Of a stretch of 64,000 nt of DNA, positions 1 through 10,487 are shown in pieces (position 1 is the first letter of the stretch; the number at the start of each line of letters is the position of its first letter). The notes beneath the pieces are model-generated. The model was not told the origin of the DNA. It saw only the letters and a program-made list of their open reading frames with translations, and ran no database searches. A program made the position numbers and the translations under genes. The DNA is from Azolla caroliniana (lineage: Eukaryota > Polypodiophyta): contig JBHGNT010000001.1 in the NCBI GenBank assembly GCA_043228905.1, forward strand, positions 7,874,001-7,938,000, given 5' to 3'.

Positions 1-2
1 AG

Positions 3-2096
3 ATAGAAGCCATCTCCGCGATGAAGCCTGATTGCAGCTCGGTCACGGAAGTACGAAGATTCTTGGGAGCATGCGCCTTCTACCACATATGGATCCCGCA
101 TTACGCGCACGTCGCGGAGCCGCTGTACGGATTATTGAAGAAAGGGCGAAGATTCGAATGGCTAGACAAGCACACGGAGTCGGTCCGGAAGCTGAAGGAG
201 GCTCTTTCGGCAGCACCGGCGCTCCGAAAGGCCGTCTACAGGAAGGGCACCCCAGTGTACATAACGGTTGACACGAGTCCGACCGGAATCGGGTGGGTCG
301 TCAACCAAGAGGACGAGGACGGCAATCGCTTTCCGATCCGATTCGGCGCGAAGGTCCTCAGCGAACGGCAGCGAGGATACGCCCAGGTTAAACGCGAACT
401 CTGGGGTATCGTTTCGGCGGTGAAGGCCGACAAGGACTATCTGATCGGGACAGAGGTAATCATAGAGACGGATTGCATGCCGATTCTTGGCATGGTTTCC
501 GGATGCGTGACGCCGGACCTGGCAATGCTCAGGTGGATAGCGTACATCAAGTCCCTGGACCCGGAAATACGACACATTTCCGGTAAAGACAACGCCATGG
601 CCGACATGCTTTCAAGGGCGAGATTCGATGACGAGGGCGGCATGGTTTCGGAGGACGAAGAGGTCGGCGTGGACTTCTTCGAGGCTGCGTATGTAACAAC
701 CGACGGAACAAGCACTCCGGCGCTTAACGACTTCGACGCGAGCAAGTACGACGGGGAGTGGCTGCAGATCGGTGGGTTTTTGAAGACAATGACGCCCGAT
801 GCGTCCTGGACGAAGGACGAGGCCAACCGGATCCGGAAGAAAGCGTACCGGTTCTTTCTCCGGGATGGCTATCTATGGAAACACCCGAAGAAGAGGGACG
901 GCGCTCCGCTCCGGGTGGTGGCGATGAGGGAAGAGCAGGAGGAGCTGCTGACGGCCTACCACGACAGCCCTTGGGCTGGACACCGTGGGACATGGGCTAC
1001 GTTTGAGAAACTAAAGGGGAAGTATTGGTTGCCGGGGCAGTACCAGGACGTGCATCGGTTCGTGACAACTTGCGAGAGCTGTCAGGTGCACTCCATTGTC
1101 CGACATCGGGACGAGCTCCACCCCACGTACCCTCCGACCATCCACTTCAAATGGATGGTAGACCTGGTGACGATGCCGATGGGGGTAGGACAGATGCGGT
1201 ACCTGGTCCTAGCGCGGGAGGATCTGACGAACCAGGTGGAAGGCCGGGCCCTTCCGAACAAAACGACCGCGGCCGTATGCCGGTTCCTAATCGAGGACGT
1301 GATATGCCGGTACGGGTGCGTCGGGAAGATCGTGGCTGACCGAGGGGAGTTGGACGCCGAAGAAGCCGCGGAGCTGTTCGACCGGCTGGGAGTCAAGCTC
1401 TCGCTCACCACTGCGTACAATCCGGAGGCGAATGGAAAGGTGGAGCGCGGACACGGACCGATCGTCAAGGCGTTGGTTCGGGCATGCGGAGGCCGAGTCG
1501 GTAACTGGCCGCGGCTGCTACCTTATGCTTTGTGGGCAGACCGGACCACGCACAGTTCGGTAACCGGGTACATGCCGACGGAGCTCATGTTCGGCCAGAA
1601 GCCGATCATGCCGACGGAACGGACGATCTCCTCGTGGGCAACGGTCGACTGGAGGGACGAGATGAGCCGGGAGGAGTTGTTGGCCGCACGTATACGACAG
1701 CTCGAGCGGAGACCGGAGGACGTGGCACTGGCTGCGGAGAAGCTCCGGGTGGCGAGGACAAAGAACAAAGCCCGGTTCGACCGAACGCCCCGGCTCCGAC
1801 CGAAGAAAATCGACGAAGGTGACTGGGTGCTCGTCTACGACAGCAGCCTCGACAACCAGCACCGAGCTACACGGAAGTTCGCACGAAGGTGGTTCGGGCC
1901 TTACGTGGTGCGGAGCGCCAATGACAACGGGACATATCACCTGGCGGAACTAGACGGCACGAGAATGGCGATACCGGTTGCAGGGAAGCGGATCAAAGCG
2001 TTCAAGAAGCGACACGACGACGAGCCCGACCCAGCTCTCCTAGTCAGCATTGACGAAAGATCCGAAAACGAGGAAGAACCGAAGGGCGAGAAATGA
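3..2096 (+). CDS. Gypsy family A pol polyprotein, C-terminal part (RT end, RNase H, integrase)
   Basis: Open without a stop from the window edge to 2096; the first ATG visible is at 21 but the real start is upstream, outside the window. Counting from that ATG, residues about 1-50 are the RT thumb (RRFLGACAFYHIW). RNase H follows with YITVDTSPTG, KRELWG and IETDC supplying the acidic residues. Integrase has an HHCC zinc finger (HDSPWAGH, CESC near residues 310-355), then catalytic D (MVDLV), D (ADRGE) and E (NGKVERG), and a GPY/F module (RRWFGPYVV) near residue 630. By my count 34 residues lie between the second D and the E, one fewer than the usual 35. No chromodomain is seen. This is the best-preserved family A pol in the window. 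Confidence 0.85.
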   Translation: MEAISAMKPDCSSVTEVRRFLGACAFYHIWIPHYAHVAEPLYGLLKKGRRFEWLDKHTESVRKLKEALSAAPALRKAVYRKGTPVYITVDTSPTGIGWVVNQEDEDGNRFPIRFGAKVLSERQRGYAQVKRELWGIVSAVKADKDYLIGTEVIIETDCMPILGMVSGCVTPDLAMLRWIAYIKSLDPEIRHISGKDNAMADMLSRARFDDEGGMVSEDEEVGVDFFEAAYVTTDGTSTPALNDFDASKYDGEWLQIGGFLKTMTPDASWTKDEANRIRKKAYRFFLRDGYLWKHPKKRDGAPLRVVAMREEQEELLTAYHDSPWAGHRGTWATFEKLKGKYWLPGQYQDVHRFVTTCESCQVHSIVRHRDELHPTYPPTIHFKWMVDLVTMPMGVGQMRYLVLAREDLTNQVEGRALPNKTTAAVCRFLIEDVICRYGCVGKIVADRGELDAEEAAELFDRLGVKLSLTTAYNPEANGKVERGHGPIVKALVRACGGRVGNWPRLLPYALWADRTTHSSVTGYMPTELMFGQKPIMPTERTISSWATVDWRDEMSREELLAARIRQLERRPEDVALAAEKLRVARTKNKARFDRTPRLRPKKIDEGDWVLVYDSSLDNQHRATRKFARRWFGPYVVRSANDNGTYHLAELDGTRMAIPVAGKRIKAFKKRHDDEPDPALLVSIDERSENEEEPKGEK

Positions 2097-2167
2097 AGAC
2101 GGGCCGGTTTTCTCCGTCCCAACTCTCTTGGTGCATACCGGAGGATGCACGGTTAGGTGGGGGCGGA

Positions 2168-2958
2168 TGTCGTGAAGAAAACCGTCCATAGGCGGAATCG
2201 GCGCACCAAGGCGTGGGAACCGGTTCTTCACGCGCGCACGCTCCGAGTTGTACATAGAAGCGAATTAGGAGGATAATCGGCGGGAACGGGCCCTAACACG
2301 AGTGGAGACAAAGACCGCGCGAACAGTCTTTTCGGTCGCGCGCGCGAGCGAAGGAACGGTACGAGTCGGCGGCGTAACTACGCGGATGCGTGAAGGACGA
2401 AGCGAATCCCTGTCCAAAAGGGACAGGGAATAAAGCTGACGTGACGGCCTGCTCGTCGGCCTATATAAGGAGCAGGAAAGAGCTATTGCAGGGCATCTCG
2501 CGTGGAGAGGACGAAGTGGTGTCGGACCGTTTCTGGACGCTTCGCCCTCTGTTTCCTTCCTTCTGGAGCTCCATAGCTTTTCTGTGCGGGGTTCCGAGGA
2601 GGCTTGCGCTGTTTCGAGGAACGCCCGAGTGCTTCCGGCAGCACCTCCGACCGGCAACCCCTTTGTGCGTTGAAGCGAACAGGCATCGGCATCTGTTCGC
2701 CGGCCTGTTCGGTTGTAATCAACCTGTGCCCCATCGAGGGTTGTAGTCGTGTTAGCCATTCTTGATATATATATTTAGTCATTCGCATCTGTCTGTGTCG
2801 GTGTTCGTTCGCGTTCTCCGTGCTGAAGGGCCGTGTCCCTGTGTATCCCCGGTCCTGCGTAGCCGGTTCTCTCTCTTTCTCCTCCCTCGCTTGCTCTTTG
2901 GTTCGAGACCCCCGCGGTCCCGCCTCGTTTCCACACGCACTTGCGTAATAACACGACA
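2168..2958 (+). repeat. 3' LTR of gypsy A3
   Basis: Starts TGTCGTGAAG and ends ACACGACA, matching in outline the reverse complement of the A1/A2 LTRs. It is about 790 bp against 648 bp for A1/A2. A TATAAGG-type box is near 2462. The four bases after it (acga) could be the target duplication, but the left copy is outside the window. Confidence 0.75.
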
Positions 2959-3044
2959 ACGATATCGGGTGAGCCAACCGGCTGCACTCCAACAAAGTTC
3001 GTAGTCAACTCCGAACCGAGCTTCGTCAACCAAAACCGAACTTG

Positions 3045-6000
3045 ATGGCATCAACATCCGGCTCATCAGAAATGAGTCTACGAAAGTTCGATGGATCGAA
3101 CTTCAACTTCTGGAAGGAACAAATGCAGGACTATCTCATAGTCAAGGGGCAAATCGATCCCATCGAAAATGAAGAACCTCCAGAAGGATACAAACCAATT
3201 GAGTGGCAGAAGCTGGACAGAATTGTCCGCGCCACGATTCGGATGCACCTATCGGAATCGGTATACTTTACGGTGCAATCGTGTACGACAGCATTCGAAC
3301 TGTGGAAAACACTGTCGGACACTTACGAAAAGAAGGTCGCCGCAACGAAGATGTTTCTGATCCGGCGCCTCTACAACTTGCGGATGAAAGAATCCGATTC
3401 GGTTCAAGCACATCTCAATGAGTACGAAAGCATAAGCTCCCAAATCTCGTCACAGGGGACGACAATCGAGGATGAACTCAGAGCAATGATACTCATGAGC
3501 AGCCTTCCCTCATCATGGGAAACTTTCGTCACAACCGTGTGCAACGCGTCAACCACGGCTGTTAAATACTCCGAAGTCACGAGCGCAATCCTGACCGAAG
3601 CAGCTCGGAGAAAGTCTTTCGCCAAAGACTCAACAGACGACGCTTACGTAGTACAAGGTTCGACAGAACGATCGAACATACGAGGAAGAGATTCCTCACG
3701 GCCGCCGAACAATCAGCGAAGACGGAGCCAGTCACGGGATAACCGAATCTGCAACTATTGCAAGAAACCCGGACACATCAAAGCCGACTGCCGCGCACTC
3801 AAGAACAAGAACAACAAGAAGAGTGGCCGGCATGAGGAGATCAATTACGTCAGCTTCTCAGCTGATGTACTACCGGACGACCCGAATATACTATCAATCG
3901 AAAATCCAGTCGGATCAGAAGTTCTACTCACGACTGAAGAATCGAGCACATGGCTCTTAGATTCGGGCGCGTCATTTCACGTGACTCCTCATCGATCCCA
4001 ATTTCGGCAATATACGATCCGCCACTCCGACTCAGTTCGGGTCGGCAACTCACAACACTGTGACATCATCGGAATCGGCACAGTAGAGCTCAACCTTGCA
4101 GGTGGCTCTACACTTGTACTCCACAATGTCCGACATGTACCCGAGCTCTCAAGGCCATTGATCTCAGTCGGACAACTAGATGAAGACGGCATTCGTGCCG
4201 GTTTTTCTTCGGGAGGGTGGACACTCCACAGGGGGAACCTCCTGCTTGCTAGAGGACCCAAGATCCACTCACTGTATCCGTTACATGTTACGCTCAGAGA
4301 GGGTAACCTGTTTTTGGTGGATATTCCTGTGTCATCACTATGGCACAGAAGATTAGGACACCTCAGCAAGGCCGGCATCACGCACCTATCTAGAGCCGGA
4401 TACATCCCCAAACTCTCCTTCTCGGACCATCAATTCTGCGAGCATTGCCAGTATGGCAAACAAGCAGCCGCATCACACCCGACATCAGCACCAAGAGAAA
4501 CGAGACCTCTCGACTTGGTCCACTCGGACGTCTGTGGCCCAATGCCGCATCAGTCTCTCGGCGGTGCCTCTTACTTCGTCACTTTTATTGACGATTCGAC
4601 TCGAAAGATGTGGGCTTATCCAATTCGCACCAAAGATCGGGTCTTCTCGATCTTCACCGATTGGCTCGCTATGGTAGAAAATCAAACCGACCGAAAGCTG
4701 AAATGCTTTCGGACAGACAATGGGGGAGAGTTCAAATCCGAAGAATTCGTCAAATTCTGCCGACAACGCGGCATCCGACGTGAATTTACGGCACCACACA
4801 GTCCGGAGCAAAACGGGATTGCCGAACGCATGAATCGGACAATCCAAGAACGGATAGTTTCCATGCTCCAACACTCCGGACTATCGGATGGCTTCTGGGC
4901 AGAGGCTCTACTCACGGCAGTACACATAATCAATATGTCGCCAAGTAGACCTCTAGGACTTCAAATTCCTCAGGAACTATGGATCGGCAGTAAGCCGAAT
5001 TACGACAAGCTGAGGATCTTCGGATGCGAGGCGTACGCCCTTATTCCGAAAGATGATCGCCGAAAACTTGCACCTCGGTCCAGGAAATGCATTTTCCTTG
5101 GATATGGATCCGACGGCGAAATGGGATACCGACTCTGGGACCCCGAACGCAGACAAATCGTTCGAAGTTCGGACGTTGTGTTCAACGAGTCGGCTATGAA
5201 TCCATCAGTCGAAAAACCGATCGAAGTCCGAAGGGTAACATTTTCCGATGTGCCGACCCTTCAAGAAGGCCCCGCTCTCAACACACGGTCAGCTTCACGG
5301 GTAGCTGAACCTTACACTACCGACTCGGACAACTCCGACTCGGCACAGCCGAATGATTCGCTTTCGGACCATCCGACCACGATACCCGATGCGACCAGTC
5401 CAATCATGCCTCGACGATCCGAGAGACTGTCGCAACCTCCGGAGAGGTATTCTCCTGGAATTTTCTTCACCGACGCCGGCGAACCGACGTCTTACGAAGA
5501 AGCATCGACATCTGTCGATTCAGCCACCTGGCATCTGGCGATGGAGTCGGAAATGCACTCCATTCGGGCAAACAAGACTTGGGATCTGGTTGAATTACCT
5601 AGGAACCGACGTGCTCTTCCTTGCAAGTGGGTTTATCGACTAAAAGAGACGTCTGATTCGACCACCCCAAAGTACAAGGCCAGACTAGTTGCGAAGGGCT
5701 TCCGACAAGAATACGGCGTCGACTTCGACGAGATTTTTTCACCAGTGGTGAAAATGACAACCCTTCGTTTCCTACTCGGCATAGTGGCAGCCGACAACTT
5801 GGAGCTGATTCAGCTAGATGTGAAAACAACATTCCTCCATGGTGATCTTGACGAGGAAATTTATATGGAGCAGCCAAAAGGCTTCGTGGCAACCGGCCAA
5901 GAACATCTAGTCTGCCGACTCAGGAAGAGTCTATACGGCCTCAAACAGGCACCGCGACAATGGTACAAGAAGTTCGACGACTTCATCCAATCGATCGGCT

Positions 6001-7058
6001 TCTCAAAAAGCGATGAGGACCATTGTCTCTTCACCAACACAGCTCAAGATGGATCACCCATCTTCCTCATCATTTACGTGGACGACATGCTAATTTCTGG
6101 ACGCCACGCGGGCGAACTTGCCGATCTCATTCGGCAACTGCGGTTGAAGTTTGCCATGAAGGACCTCGGTCCGGCACGACACATCCTTGGCATGAAGCTT
6201 AGTCGGCATCGCGATAAACGACATCTTTTTTTGTCTCAGACCGACTATACCCGACGTGTCTTAGAACGCTTCAACATGCAATCAGCCAAATCTGCTTCAA
6301 CCCCACTCCCCATGAATCTTCGGCTCTCTCAGCGAGACTGCCCGACATCCGGTCCGGAGGGGGAAGATATGAAGTCGGTACCGTATGCACCGGCAGTCGG
6401 CTCCCTTATGTACCTGATGGTCGCGACACGGCCTGATATTTCTCACGCCGTAGGAGTCGTTAGCAGATTCATGCACAATCCTGGCCGATCGCATTGGAAC
6501 GCAGTCAAGCATGTGTTCAGATATCTGGCTGGCACAAAAGACCATGGCATTCTTTTCGGACCGAACCGAACCTCAGGCGTAGTCGGTTACACCGACTCGG
6601 ACTTCGCCGGCTGTATAGACAGTCGGAAATCAACAACCGGATACTGCTTCAAATTCGGCAATGGAGCAATCTCGTGGAAGTCGAAACTTCAGGAGTGCAC
6701 AGCGACCTCAACGACCGAAGCAGAATATGTAGCTGCGTCCGACGCAGCAAAAGAAGCTTTGTGGCTCGGTCGGCTGGCGCACACGTTTCGACAAGTCGAC
6801 CATGACTCGGCTCCAGTTGTTTACAGCGACAGTCAAGGTGCTGTTGCCTTGTCGAAAAATCCGGTTCACCACAACGCCTCCAAACATATCGACGTTCGAT
6901 ATCACTTCGTTCGGGACTGCGTCACTTCAGGGAAAATCGGTCTAGAGAAAATATCCACAACCGACAATGTCGCAGATGGAATGACCAAGTGTCTTTCGGC
7001 AGACCGTTTTCGGTCTCTTCGGCATCAGATGGGCGTAACGACAAACCAGTCCGGTTAG
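3045..7058 (+). CDS. Copia gag-pol polyprotein, intact (1337 aa)
   Basis: Encodes, in order, Gag, protease, integrase, reverse transcriptase and RNase H, the Ty1/copia order. Gag (about 1-230) starts with a typical copia N-terminus (FDGSNFNFWKEQM). The CCHC knuckle CNYCKKPGHIKADC is near 235-249. Protease: WLLDSGASFHV near 302. Integrase: HHCC finger from about 434, then D (HSDVCG, about 490), D (RTDNGGEF, about 555) and E (NGIAERMNR, about 590), with DD35E spacing. RT: LDVKTTFLHGDL near 923, where T replaces the usual A, and YVDDML near 1010. RNase H: YTDSDFAG, STTEAEYVAA and YSDSQGAV from about 1180. I start at the ATG at 3045. No stop or frameshift is present. It may be translation-competent, but its own promoter LTR is not adjacent. 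Confidence 0.93.
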   Translation: MASTSGSSEMSLRKFDGSNFNFWKEQMQDYLIVKGQIDPIENEEPPEGYKPIEWQKLDRIVRATIRMHLSESVYFTVQSCTTAFELWKTLSDTYEKKVAATKMFLIRRLYNLRMKESDSVQAHLNEYESISSQISSQGTTIEDELRAMILMSSLPSSWETFVTTVCNASTTAVKYSEVTSAILTEAARRKSFAKDSTDDAYVVQGSTERSNIRGRDSSRPPNNQRRRSQSRDNRICNYCKKPGHIKADCRALKNKNNKKSGRHEEINYVSFSADVLPDDPNILSIENPVGSEVLLTTEESSTWLLDSGASFHVTPHRSQFRQYTIRHSDSVRVGNSQHCDIIGIGTVELNLAGGSTLVLHNVRHVPELSRPLISVGQLDEDGIRAGFSSGGWTLHRGNLLLARGPKIHSLYPLHVTLREGNLFLVDIPVSSLWHRRLGHLSKAGITHLSRAGYIPKLSFSDHQFCEHCQYGKQAAASHPTSAPRETRPLDLVHSDVCGPMPHQSLGGASYFVTFIDDSTRKMWAYPIRTKDRVFSIFTDWLAMVENQTDRKLKCFRTDNGGEFKSEEFVKFCRQRGIRREFTAPHSPEQNGIAERMNRTIQERIVSMLQHSGLSDGFWAEALLTAVHIINMSPSRPLGLQIPQELWIGSKPNYDKLRIFGCEAYALIPKDDRRKLAPRSRKCIFLGYGSDGEMGYRLWDPERRQIVRSSDVVFNESAMNPSVEKPIEVRRVTFSDVPTLQEGPALNTRSASRVAEPYTTDSDNSDSAQPNDSLSDHPTTIPDATSPIMPRRSERLSQPPERYSPGIFFTDAGEPTSYEEASTSVDSATWHLAMESEMHSIRANKTWDLVELPRNRRALPCKWVYRLKETSDSTTPKYKARLVAKGFRQEYGVDFDEIFSPVVKMTTLRFLLGIVAADNLELIQLDVKTTFLHGDLDEEIYMEQPKGFVATGQEHLVCRLRKSLYGLKQAPRQWYKKFDDFIQSIGFSKSDEDHCLFTNTAQDGSPIFLIIYVDDMLISGRHAGELADLIRQLRLKFAMKDLGPARHILGMKLSRHRDKRHLFLSQTDYTRRVLERFNMQSAKSASTPLPMNLRLSQRDCPTSGPEGEDMKSVPYAPAVGSLMYLMVATRPDISHAVGVVSRFMHNPGRSHWNAVKHVFRYLAGTKDHGILFGPNRTSGVVGYTDSDFAGCIDSRKSTTGYCFKFGNGAISWKSKLQECTATSTTEAEYVAASDAAKEALWLGRLAHTFRQVDHDSAPVVYSDSQGAVALSKNPVHHNASKHIDVRYHFVRDCVTSGKIGLEKISTTDNVADGMTKCLSADRFRSLRHQMGVTTNQSG

Positions 7059-7251
7059 AGCCGGACACAGAGCAGGATCGTTCCCGACAACCGACATCAG
7101 TTCCTTAATGATCGACTTCAACTGTTCCGACCCGACCAGTTCGGTCTTCTGCCTTCGGACCCTGCCGACTCGAACAAAGCTGATATGTCCGAGAACCTAA
7201 GTCTATACCTGTAATCTTAGATAACCCATGTATACGCCCATTACGGGGGAG

Positions 7252-7465
7252 TGTCGAATACATGTGTATAATGGACGTATTCACACTATCCCGTTTTGGC
7301 CATTTATGTAATTAGCATAAAGGGTAGTTGCCCTAAGTCGGTCACTATATATAGTGACCTTGTAACCTTTTTGTAAGGTTGGATGTTGTATTGTTGCTTT
7401 ATGAAATAAGAAGTTCTTTTGTGCCTCTTTGTCTCTCTCTCTCTCTCTCTCTCTATCCAACGACA
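7252..7465 (+). repeat. 3' LTR of copia C1
   Basis: Begins TGTCG after the purine tract ACGGGGGAG (7243-7251) and ends CGACA after a short (TC)n run at about 7431-7455. About 214 bp. The LTR of fragment C4 (from 35568) matches it, including the CT run that precedes the end. Confidence 0.75.
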
Positions 7466-8729
7466 TACAAACTGTCATACGCAGGTATTCTGGACAGCAA
7501 TCGAATGCTACTTGATCTTCCGCACAGACGACTTTGTCTCCAACAGAGTGGTGGTAAAGAAAGAAGAGCAAGAGACGCTGATGACCGAATTCCACGAGAG
7601 TGCTTGGGCAGGTCATAGAGGAACATGGGCGACGTTCGAAAAGTTGAAGGAGAAGTACTGGTGGCCAAGCATGTACAAAGATGTACTCCATTTCGTGTCC
7701 ACATGCGAAACTTGCCAAGTATATTCAAATATACGTCATCGTGATGAGTTAAAGCCGACATACCCACTCACCATACACTTCAAATGGATGGTGGATCTGG
7801 TCTCGATGCCAATGGGAGTGGGACAAATGAAGTACCTAGCGCTGGCAAGGGAAGACTTGACAAATCAAGTGGAAGGATGAGCCTTGACAAACAAGACGAC
7901 TTCAGCCGTTTGCAAATTTCTACTTGAAGATGTTGTTTGCCGATATGGATGTGTAGGGAAGATAGTGGCCGACTGAGGGGAGTTGGACGCGCACGAAGCG
8001 ACGGAGCTCTTTGAAAGACTAGGCGTGAAGCTCTCCCTCACGACTGCCGACAATCCGGAAGCAAATGGGAAGATCGAGCGAGGGCATGGACCTATCGTTA
8101 AAGCCATCGTATGGGCATGCAACGGTCGAGTCGGGAATTGGCCACGACTATTACCCTATGCCTTGTGGGCTGATAGAACGACACATAGCTCGGTGACAGG
8201 GTATATGCCGACGGAGCTTATGTATGGACAAAAGCCGATTATGCCCATCGAAAGGACGATCGCCTCATGGGTAGCGATACCGTGGGAGAACGAGATGAGC
8301 CGAGAAGAGTTATTAGCGGCGCGGATAAGGAAACTTGAAAGAAGACCTGAAGATTTAGAAAAAGGGCGAAAGATGATGAAGGCAGCCCGAGTAAAGAACA
8401 AAGTTCGGTTCGACAACACGCATCGACTTCGTCCCAAGAAGATTGAAGAAGGGGATTGGGTTTTGGTTTACGACAGCACCCTTGACAATCAACACAGTAC
8501 AACAAGGAAGTTCGCAAGAAGATGGTTCGGGCCATATGTGGTGACAAGTGCCAACGATAATGCCACATACCACCTTGCGGAACTAGACGGATCAAGGTTG
8601 GCCGTACCCATTGCGGGAAAAAGAGTAAAGATTTTCAAGAAAAGACAAGACAAGGATCCTGACCTCGATTACCTCGACGATGAACATAATAGGCCGGATG
8701 AAAATGAAGACATGGAGGAATCTAATTGA
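7466..8729 (+). pseudogene. Gypsy A' integrase (broken)
   Basis: The reading frame from about 7485 gives the HHCC finger (HESAWAGH, CETC), catalytic D (MVDLV), D (VAD), E (NGKIERG) and a GPY/F module (RRWFGPYVV), then an acidic tail ending at 8729. Two in-frame TGA codons interrupt it, at 7878-7880 and 7974-7976. At both sites the other family A copies have arginine, so CGA to TGA transition is the simplest explanation. The second falls next to the second catalytic aspartate. From 7983 the frame is open for 248 codons. Confidence 0.8.
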
Positions 8730-8801
8730 TCATCGTAGCCGAAATCTCACTTCTTCTCTTCTTGGCACGTACCGGAGGACGTGCGGTTTGGTGGGGGTGG
8801 A

Positions 8802-9076
8802 TGTCGTGAAGATTTTGGGCAATAGTGTGAAAATCCCATAAAACGTACGAAATCGAGTATGAATCACATAGTACAATAATTGTGAAGATAACATTTTAAA
8901 TAGATTTAATATCTAGTTCAATCAATCTCTCTCAATCGTGTAATCTCAACTTCTCTCTTTCCCAATCTATCTTAAGTACTTTCTCGCCAAAGCTTGTATC
9001 GACTCTAAATCCTTCTGGTCCAGAACCCCGGCGGTTCCGCCTCACGATCAGCGCGTAGTGACGGATCTTGACGACA
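8802..9076 (+). repeat. 3' LTR of gypsy A' (275 bp)
   Basis: Starts TGTCGTGAAGATTTT and ends with GATCTTGACGACA. The solo LTR at 60625-61605 is its reverse complement over both ends, but is about 700 bp longer in the middle. The present copy is therefore an internally shorter form. Confidence 0.75.
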
Positions 9077-9694
9077 GCGTGAAGGCATCAATGCTCGAAA
9101 CACTGAACCTCGGTTCGGACGAGACCCCTCAGACCCTACAGATTGCTAATAACTTACCAGCCGGCGAACGAGCAACCCTCATCCACTTACTCACCGATTA
9201 CCAGGATGTATTCGCATGGTCTTACACGGATATGAAGGGTTTGGACTCACAATACTACCAACACCAGATCCACCTTCTCCCGGACGCTCGGCCGGTTCAA
9301 CAAAGACGATACCGGATGAACCCCAATTATGCGGCTAAGGTCAAGGAAGAAATAGACAAGCTCCTCTGAGTCGGGTTCATACGACTGGTAAAACGCACCA
9401 CATGGTTAAGCCCAATCATAGTCGTCCCCAAGAAAAACGGGAAAATCTGAGTCTGTGTGGACTACCGCAAGCTTAATGTTGCAACGATCACGGATGGATT
9501 CCCTCTCTCGTTCACGGATAGTGTTCTCAACACGGTGGCAGGTCACGAATGCTACAGCTTTGTAGACGGGTTTAGTAGGTACAACCAAATCAGAATGCAC
9601 CTGGATGATCAAGAGAAAACAACATTTGTCACGGAATGGGGTGTTTTCGTGGCAGAAGTCATGATGTTCAGTTTAAAAACAACGTCGGCCACGT
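9077..9694 (+). pseudogene. Gypsy B reverse transcriptase, N-terminal part (broken)
   Basis: Begins at a VKAS...LETLNLGSDE segment also seen in the inverted B copy. It continues through DVFAWSYTDMKGLD, the substrate-entry region (PIIVVPKKNGK, VCVDYRKLN) and the first catalytic region (FVDGFSRYNQI, with D conserved). Two in-frame TGA codons occur, at 9367-9369 and 9448-9450, at positions where arginine is usual (KLL-R-VGF and GKI-R-VCVDY). The gene is cut at 9694 by insertion of A1 just before the segment that leads to the catalytic DD box. Confidence 0.85.
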
Positions 9695-10342
9695 TGTCGA
9701 GGTATTCCTCGCGGATGCGTGAAATGAGGCGGGACCTCGGGGGTCTTGCACCGAAAAGCAAGAGAGAAAGGAGAAGGGAAGAGACCCACTACGTGCGAGC
9801 GTAGATTCTCAGGGACACGGCCCTCGACACAAAGACGCGAGTGGGACACCGACGCAGAGAGACACGAATGTATGTATATATATATTAGCAAGGACAAACA
9901 ACAAGAAGCACGATGTCGGTTACAACCGAACAGGCCGGCGAACAGATGCCGATGCCTGTTCGTAAACGCTCAGAAAGAAAGGAGTAGGTTGGAGGTGCTG
10001 CCAGAAGCACTCGGGCATTCCTCAGAGCAACGCGAGCCTCCCGAAAACCTGCACAGGAAGAAGCTACGAAGTATGGCAGAGAGAGAAGCCTTCGGCCGAC
10101 AACCCGACAACACTTCGTCCTCTCTAACCGCGATCCCCCATTTTCCTCCTCCCCGTCTCCCTCCTTTTATAGGCAAGAAAGGAGCCGTTTCCCATTAACT
10201 TCCTACCTACCGAATCTACCTAACTAGGATCTTCTATGTACCTAATTCTCTCTTATGTACAACATAAGGCATACGTGCATGAAGAGCCGGTTCCTACGCT
10301 TCGGTGCACCGATTCCGCTTGTGGACGGTTTTCTTCACGACA
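9695..10342 (-). repeat. 3' LTR of gypsy A1
   Basis: On the plus strand it starts TGTCGAGGTATTCC and ends CTTCACGACA. A purine tract (minus strand, AGGTGTGGGCGGA) lies immediately to its right at about 10343-10355. Confidence 0.9.
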
Positions 10343-10487
10343 TCCGCCCACACCTAACCGCACATCCACCGGCATGCGCCAAGTTGAGTTGGGATGGAGA
10401 AAACCGGTCCAGCCTTCATTCCCCGCCCGTCGGTTCTTCCTCGGTTTCTGATCGTTCGTCATCGCGGTCCAGGTTGATTGGATCCGG

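Larger units (their letters stand above)
1..2958 (+). mobile_element. Ty3/gypsy element, family A, copy A3 (3' part)
   Basis: The window opens inside this element. Visible parts, in order: end of reverse transcriptase, RNase H, integrase, a polypurine tract at about 2155-2167, and a 3' LTR (2168-2958). The same family occurs as A1 and A2 on the minus strand. The LTR is followed directly by copia C1 leader sequence, so A3 probably inserted near the primer-binding region of C1. The left end lies outside the window, so that nesting is inferred. Confidence 0.85.
2959..7465 (+). mobile_element. Ty1/copia element C1 (5' LTR not in window)
   Basis: It comprises a short leader, one intact polyprotein ORF (3045-7058), a polypurine tract at 7243-7251 and a 3' LTR (7252-7465). 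No copia 5' LTR lies between the A3 LTR and the ORF. The likely explanation is that A3 inserted near the primer-binding site, leaving the C1 5' LTR left of the window. On the right, C1 abuts gypsy A' integrase sequence, so C1 itself appears to be inserted in A'. The same copia family recurs as fragment C4 at 35158-35849. Confidence 0.85.
7466..9076 (+). mobile_element. Ty3/gypsy element A' (3' part), diverged family A subfamily
   Basis: Integrase-coding region, a purine tract (TTGGTGGGGGTGG, 8789-8801) and a short LTR (8802-9076). The protein is clearly the same family as A1-A3 but diverged at the DNA level and less GC-rich. The left part must lie beyond copia C1, outside the window. Its LTR ends directly against gypsy B pol codons at 9077, so A' is inserted in gypsy B. 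Confidence 0.8.

Noticed and set aside
2168-3045. A hybrid gypsy-copia element (gypsy LTR fused to copia ORF) as a new element type
   Set aside because: Insertion of A3 near the copia primer site explains the arrangement. The left end is outside the window, so a hybrid cannot be claimed.
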